The notes under the pieces are model-generated. The model searched no databases and was not told where the DNA came from. It was given only the letters and a program-made list of their open reading frames with translations. From the NCBI GenBank assembly GCA_965237625.1, contig CBDEGD010000039.1:52448-116447 (forward strand): a DNA stretch of 64,000 nucleotides, written 5' to 3'. Position 1 is the first letter of the stretch, and every line of letters starts with the position of its first letter. The position numbers and the translations under genes are program-made. Shown here one piece after another: positions 62,341 to 64,000 of this stretch. Source of the stretch: JABDIP01 sp965237625. Its GTDB lineage: Bacteria; Pseudomonadota; Alphaproteobacteria; DSM-16000; Inquilinaceae.

Positions 62341-64000
62341 ATGCCACCAAATCGGGTCGTTGTTTTATTGCTGAGCCTGACGGTCCTGCCAGCAGGCGCC
62401 GCTGCCGAAGCGCTGGGTCTCGCGCCTAATGACGATCGCCCATTTTGGTATACCTGGCTTCAGCGATCCCATGGATTGGGCTACCTCGATGTGAGCTTTA
62501 CCTCCGACGGCCGCCACGGATGGGTCGTGGGCGGCACGGTCATCGCCACCGCCGATGGTGGCGCCACGTGGGTGGTACAAGCCAGCGGCACGACCGGCGT
62601 CCTCCACGCCATCCATGTCGACGACGACAGCCGCCACGGTTGGGCCGTGGGCGAGCATGGCACGATCATCGCCACCGCCGATGGTGGCGCCACCTGGACA
62701 CCGCAGGCCAGCGGCGCGGAGGCCCCGCTCAACGCCATCCATGTCACCGACGACGGCCGCCACGGCTGGACCGTTGGCGATCGCGGCACGATCATCGCCA
62801 CCGCCGATGGAGGCGCCACCTGGGCGGGGCAGACCAGCGGCACGGAGGCCCGGCTCCGTGCCATCCATGTAGCCGATGACGGCAGCCACGGATGGGCCGT
62901 GGGCGAGGGCGGCACAATCATCGCCACCGCCGATGGAGGCGCCACCTGGACACCGCAGACCAGCGGAACGGAGGCCTGGCTCAACGCCATCCATGTCGCC
63001 AGCGACGGCCGACGCGGCTGGGCCGTGGGCCAAAGCGGCACGATCGTCGGCACCGCCGATGGTGGCACCAGTTGGGCGGCGCAGGCCAGCGGAACGGACA
63101 CCTGGCTTCACGCCATCCACTTCACCAACGAAGGCCGTCGCGGCTGGGCCGTTGGCGCGAACGGTACAATCTCGGCTACCGCGGATGGTGGCGCCACCTG
63201 GCTGGCGCAGGCCAGCGGTACACGCGCATACCTCTTCGCCATCTATGTGGCAGAAGAGGGCCGACGCGGCTGGGCCGTGGGAGCTAGCGGCACGATCATC
63301 GCCACCGCCGATGGTGGCGCCACCTGGAGACCGGATTCCAGCGGCACGGAAGCCCGGCTCCGTGCCACCCATGTTGCGGACGACGGCCGCCACGGATGGG
63401 CCGTGGGCGATCGCGGTACGATCGTCGCCACCACCGATAGTGGCGCCACCTGGACACCGCAGGCGAGCGGCACGGAGGCCTGGCTCACCGCCATCCATGT
63501 CGGAGACGACAGCCGCCACGGTTGGGCCGTGGGCGAGCATGGCACGATCATCGCCACCGCCGATGGTGGCGCCACTTGGACACCGCAGGCCAGCGGCGCG
63601 GAGCCCCGGCTCAACGCCATCCATGTCACCGACGACGGCCGCCACGGCTGGACCGTTGGCGATCGCGGCACGATCATCGCCACCGCCGATGGAGGCGCCA
63701 CCTGGACACCACGGGTCAGCGGCACGGAGGCCGCACTCACCGCCATCCATGTCGGCGACAACGGCCGCCACGGCTGGGCCGTAGGCGAGTACGGCACGAT
63801 CATCGCCACCGCCGATGCTGGCGCCAACTGGACAACGCAGGCCAGCGGGACGGAGGCCTGGCTCACCGCCATCCATGTCGGCGACGACCGCAGCCACGTC
63901 TGGGCCGTGGGCGAGTACGGCACGATCGTCGCCACCGTCGATGGTGGCGCCAACTGGATACCGCAGGCCAGCGGGACGGAGGCCTGGCTCACCGCCATCC
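62341..64000 (+). CDS. Secreted YCF48/BNR-type tandem-repeat protein (partial, runs off the right edge)
   Basis: At least 553 residues are visible and the frame is still open at the edge. A signal peptide (MPPNRVVVLLLSLTVLPAGAAAEA) is followed by 42-residue repeats of the pattern AIHVxDDGRHGWAVGxxGTIIATADGGATWTPQASGTEAxL. The W-A-V-G and DGG-x-T-W elements are typical of YCF48/BNR-like beta-propellers, so this should fold as one or more propellers outside the cytoplasm. Repeat starts (the codon before the first Ile) fall at 62608, 62734, 62860 and so on every 126 bp to 63994 without an indel, after one degenerate first unit. GGAGGAGG precedes the ATG. Members assist assembly or bind ligands; the role here is unknown. 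Confidence 0.88.
   Translation, partial: MPPNRVVVLLLSLTVLPAGAAAEALGLAPNDDRPFWYTWLQRSHGLGYLDVSFTSDGRHGWVVGGTVIATADGGATWVVQASGTTGVLHAIHVDDDSRHGWAVGEHGTIIATADGGATWTPQASGAEAPLNAIHVTDDGRHGWTVGDRGTIIATADGGATWAGQTSGTEARLRAIHVADDGSHGWAVGEGGTIIATADGGATWTPQTSGTEAWLNAIHVASDGRRGWAVGQSGTIVGTADGGTSWAAQASGTDTWLHAIHFTNEGRRGWAVGANGTISATADGGATWLAQASGTRAYLFAIYVAEEGRRGWAVGASGTIIATADGGATWRPDSSGTEARLRATHVADDGRHGWAVGDRGTIVATTDSGATWTPQASGTEAWLTAIHVGDDSRHGWAVGEHGTIIATADGGATWTPQASGAEPRLNAIHVTDDGRHGWTVGDRGTIIATADGGATWTPRVSGTEAALTAIHVGDNGRHGWAVGEYGTIIATADAGANWTTQASGTEAWLTAIHVGDDRSHVWAVGEYGTIVATVDGGANWIPQASGTEAWLTAI
62608..63993 (+). repeat. Eleven tandem 126-bp coding repeats
   Basis: Perfect 126-bp periodicity: the GCCATCCAT-type anchor recurs at 62608 plus multiples of 126 (one unit has GCCATCTAT, one GCCACCCAT). 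Several units are nearly identical at the DNA level; for example the pair at 62608-62859 closely resembles that at 63490-63741. This indicates recent expansion or gene conversion. Confidence 0.9.

Noticed and set aside
62365..63897. Long leftward open frame (about 510 codons) opposite the repeat protein
   Set aside because: It is the antisense of the 126-bp coding repeats; stop-free because the repeat unit has none in that frame. The plus-strand frame has a ribosome binding site, a signal peptide and a known repeat pattern.
62608..63993. Regular repeats that might be taken for a CRISPR array
   Set aside because: The unit is 126 bp, entirely coding, with no short repeats separated by unique spacers, and no cas gene is near.

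Overview
The window is GC-rich chromosomal DNA that looks alphaproteobacterial, probably Rhodospirillales- or Hyphomicrobiales-like. The clues are the membrane-bound urate oxidase PuuD with its cytochrome c tail, the gck/glxR/hyi/gcl glyoxylate block, the binding-protein-dependent sugar importer and the 3' half of an initiator tRNA of alphaproteobacterial type. No taxonomic marker gene is present, so this is an inference.

Region 1 (about 1-10.7 kb): the start of a CDGSH iron-sulfur protein, a WD40 protein, and a same-strand catabolic/transport operon. The operon holds two Gfo/Idh/MocA oxidoreductases, a carbohydrate ABC importer (binding protein, two permeases, ATPase), a D-2-hydroxyacid dehydrogenase and a dienelactone-hydrolase-like esterase. 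Its substrate is unknown.

Region 2 (about 11.2-22.7 kb): a purine (urate) breakdown locus. uraD-allE-allA and an NCS2 permease run rightward to a terminator. gck-glxR-hyi-gcl-puuD run leftward, followed by a divergent LysR regulator and uraH. Together they cover urate to glyoxylate to 2-phosphoglycerate, except for allantoinase and allantoate amidohydrolase, which are not here.

Region 3 (about 23.7-30.6 kb): an integrated, decayed element. A 45-bp initiator-tRNA 3' fragment and its terminator lie beside a tyrosine integrase, followed by a hypothetical gene, an AlpA-like helix-turn-helix protein, a primase-helicase whose prim-pol half is broken, and an iteron-like repeat field with an AT-rich core. 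A broken isoquinoline-oxidoreductase fragment follows.

Region 4 (about 30.7-48.6 kb): accessory genes separated by small dispersed repeats. They include a methyltransferase, a potassium module (KefB/C-like antiporter, small membrane protein, double-RCK channel), a secreted pentapeptide-repeat protein, a UPF0182 membrane protein, a copper-handling operon (multicopper oxidase, DUF411, cytochrome c), a lipoprotein, and an SMR pump/azoreductase pair with a divergent LysR regulator. Two copies of a 158-bp MITE-like element occur here.

Region 5 (about 48.6-54.6 kb): a 5.8-kb stretch bracketed by two identical 139-bp direct repeats. It carries a C-terminally truncated pyruvate phosphate dikinase coupled by TAATG overlap to a leaf-repeat membrane protein, and a GC-poor pair of OLD/PARIS-like AAA ATPase plus DUF3226 TOPRIM-like protein. 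This pair is the best candidate for an undescribed system, most likely antiphage defence.

Region 6 (about 54.6-64 kb): a class III cyclase with TolB-like and TPR domains, a large secreted alpha/beta hydrolase overlapping a small exported protein, a secreted endonuclease/exonuclease/phosphatase protein, a broken SRAP gene, and a secreted YCF48/BNR-type repeat protein made of exact 126-bp tandem units that runs off the right edge.
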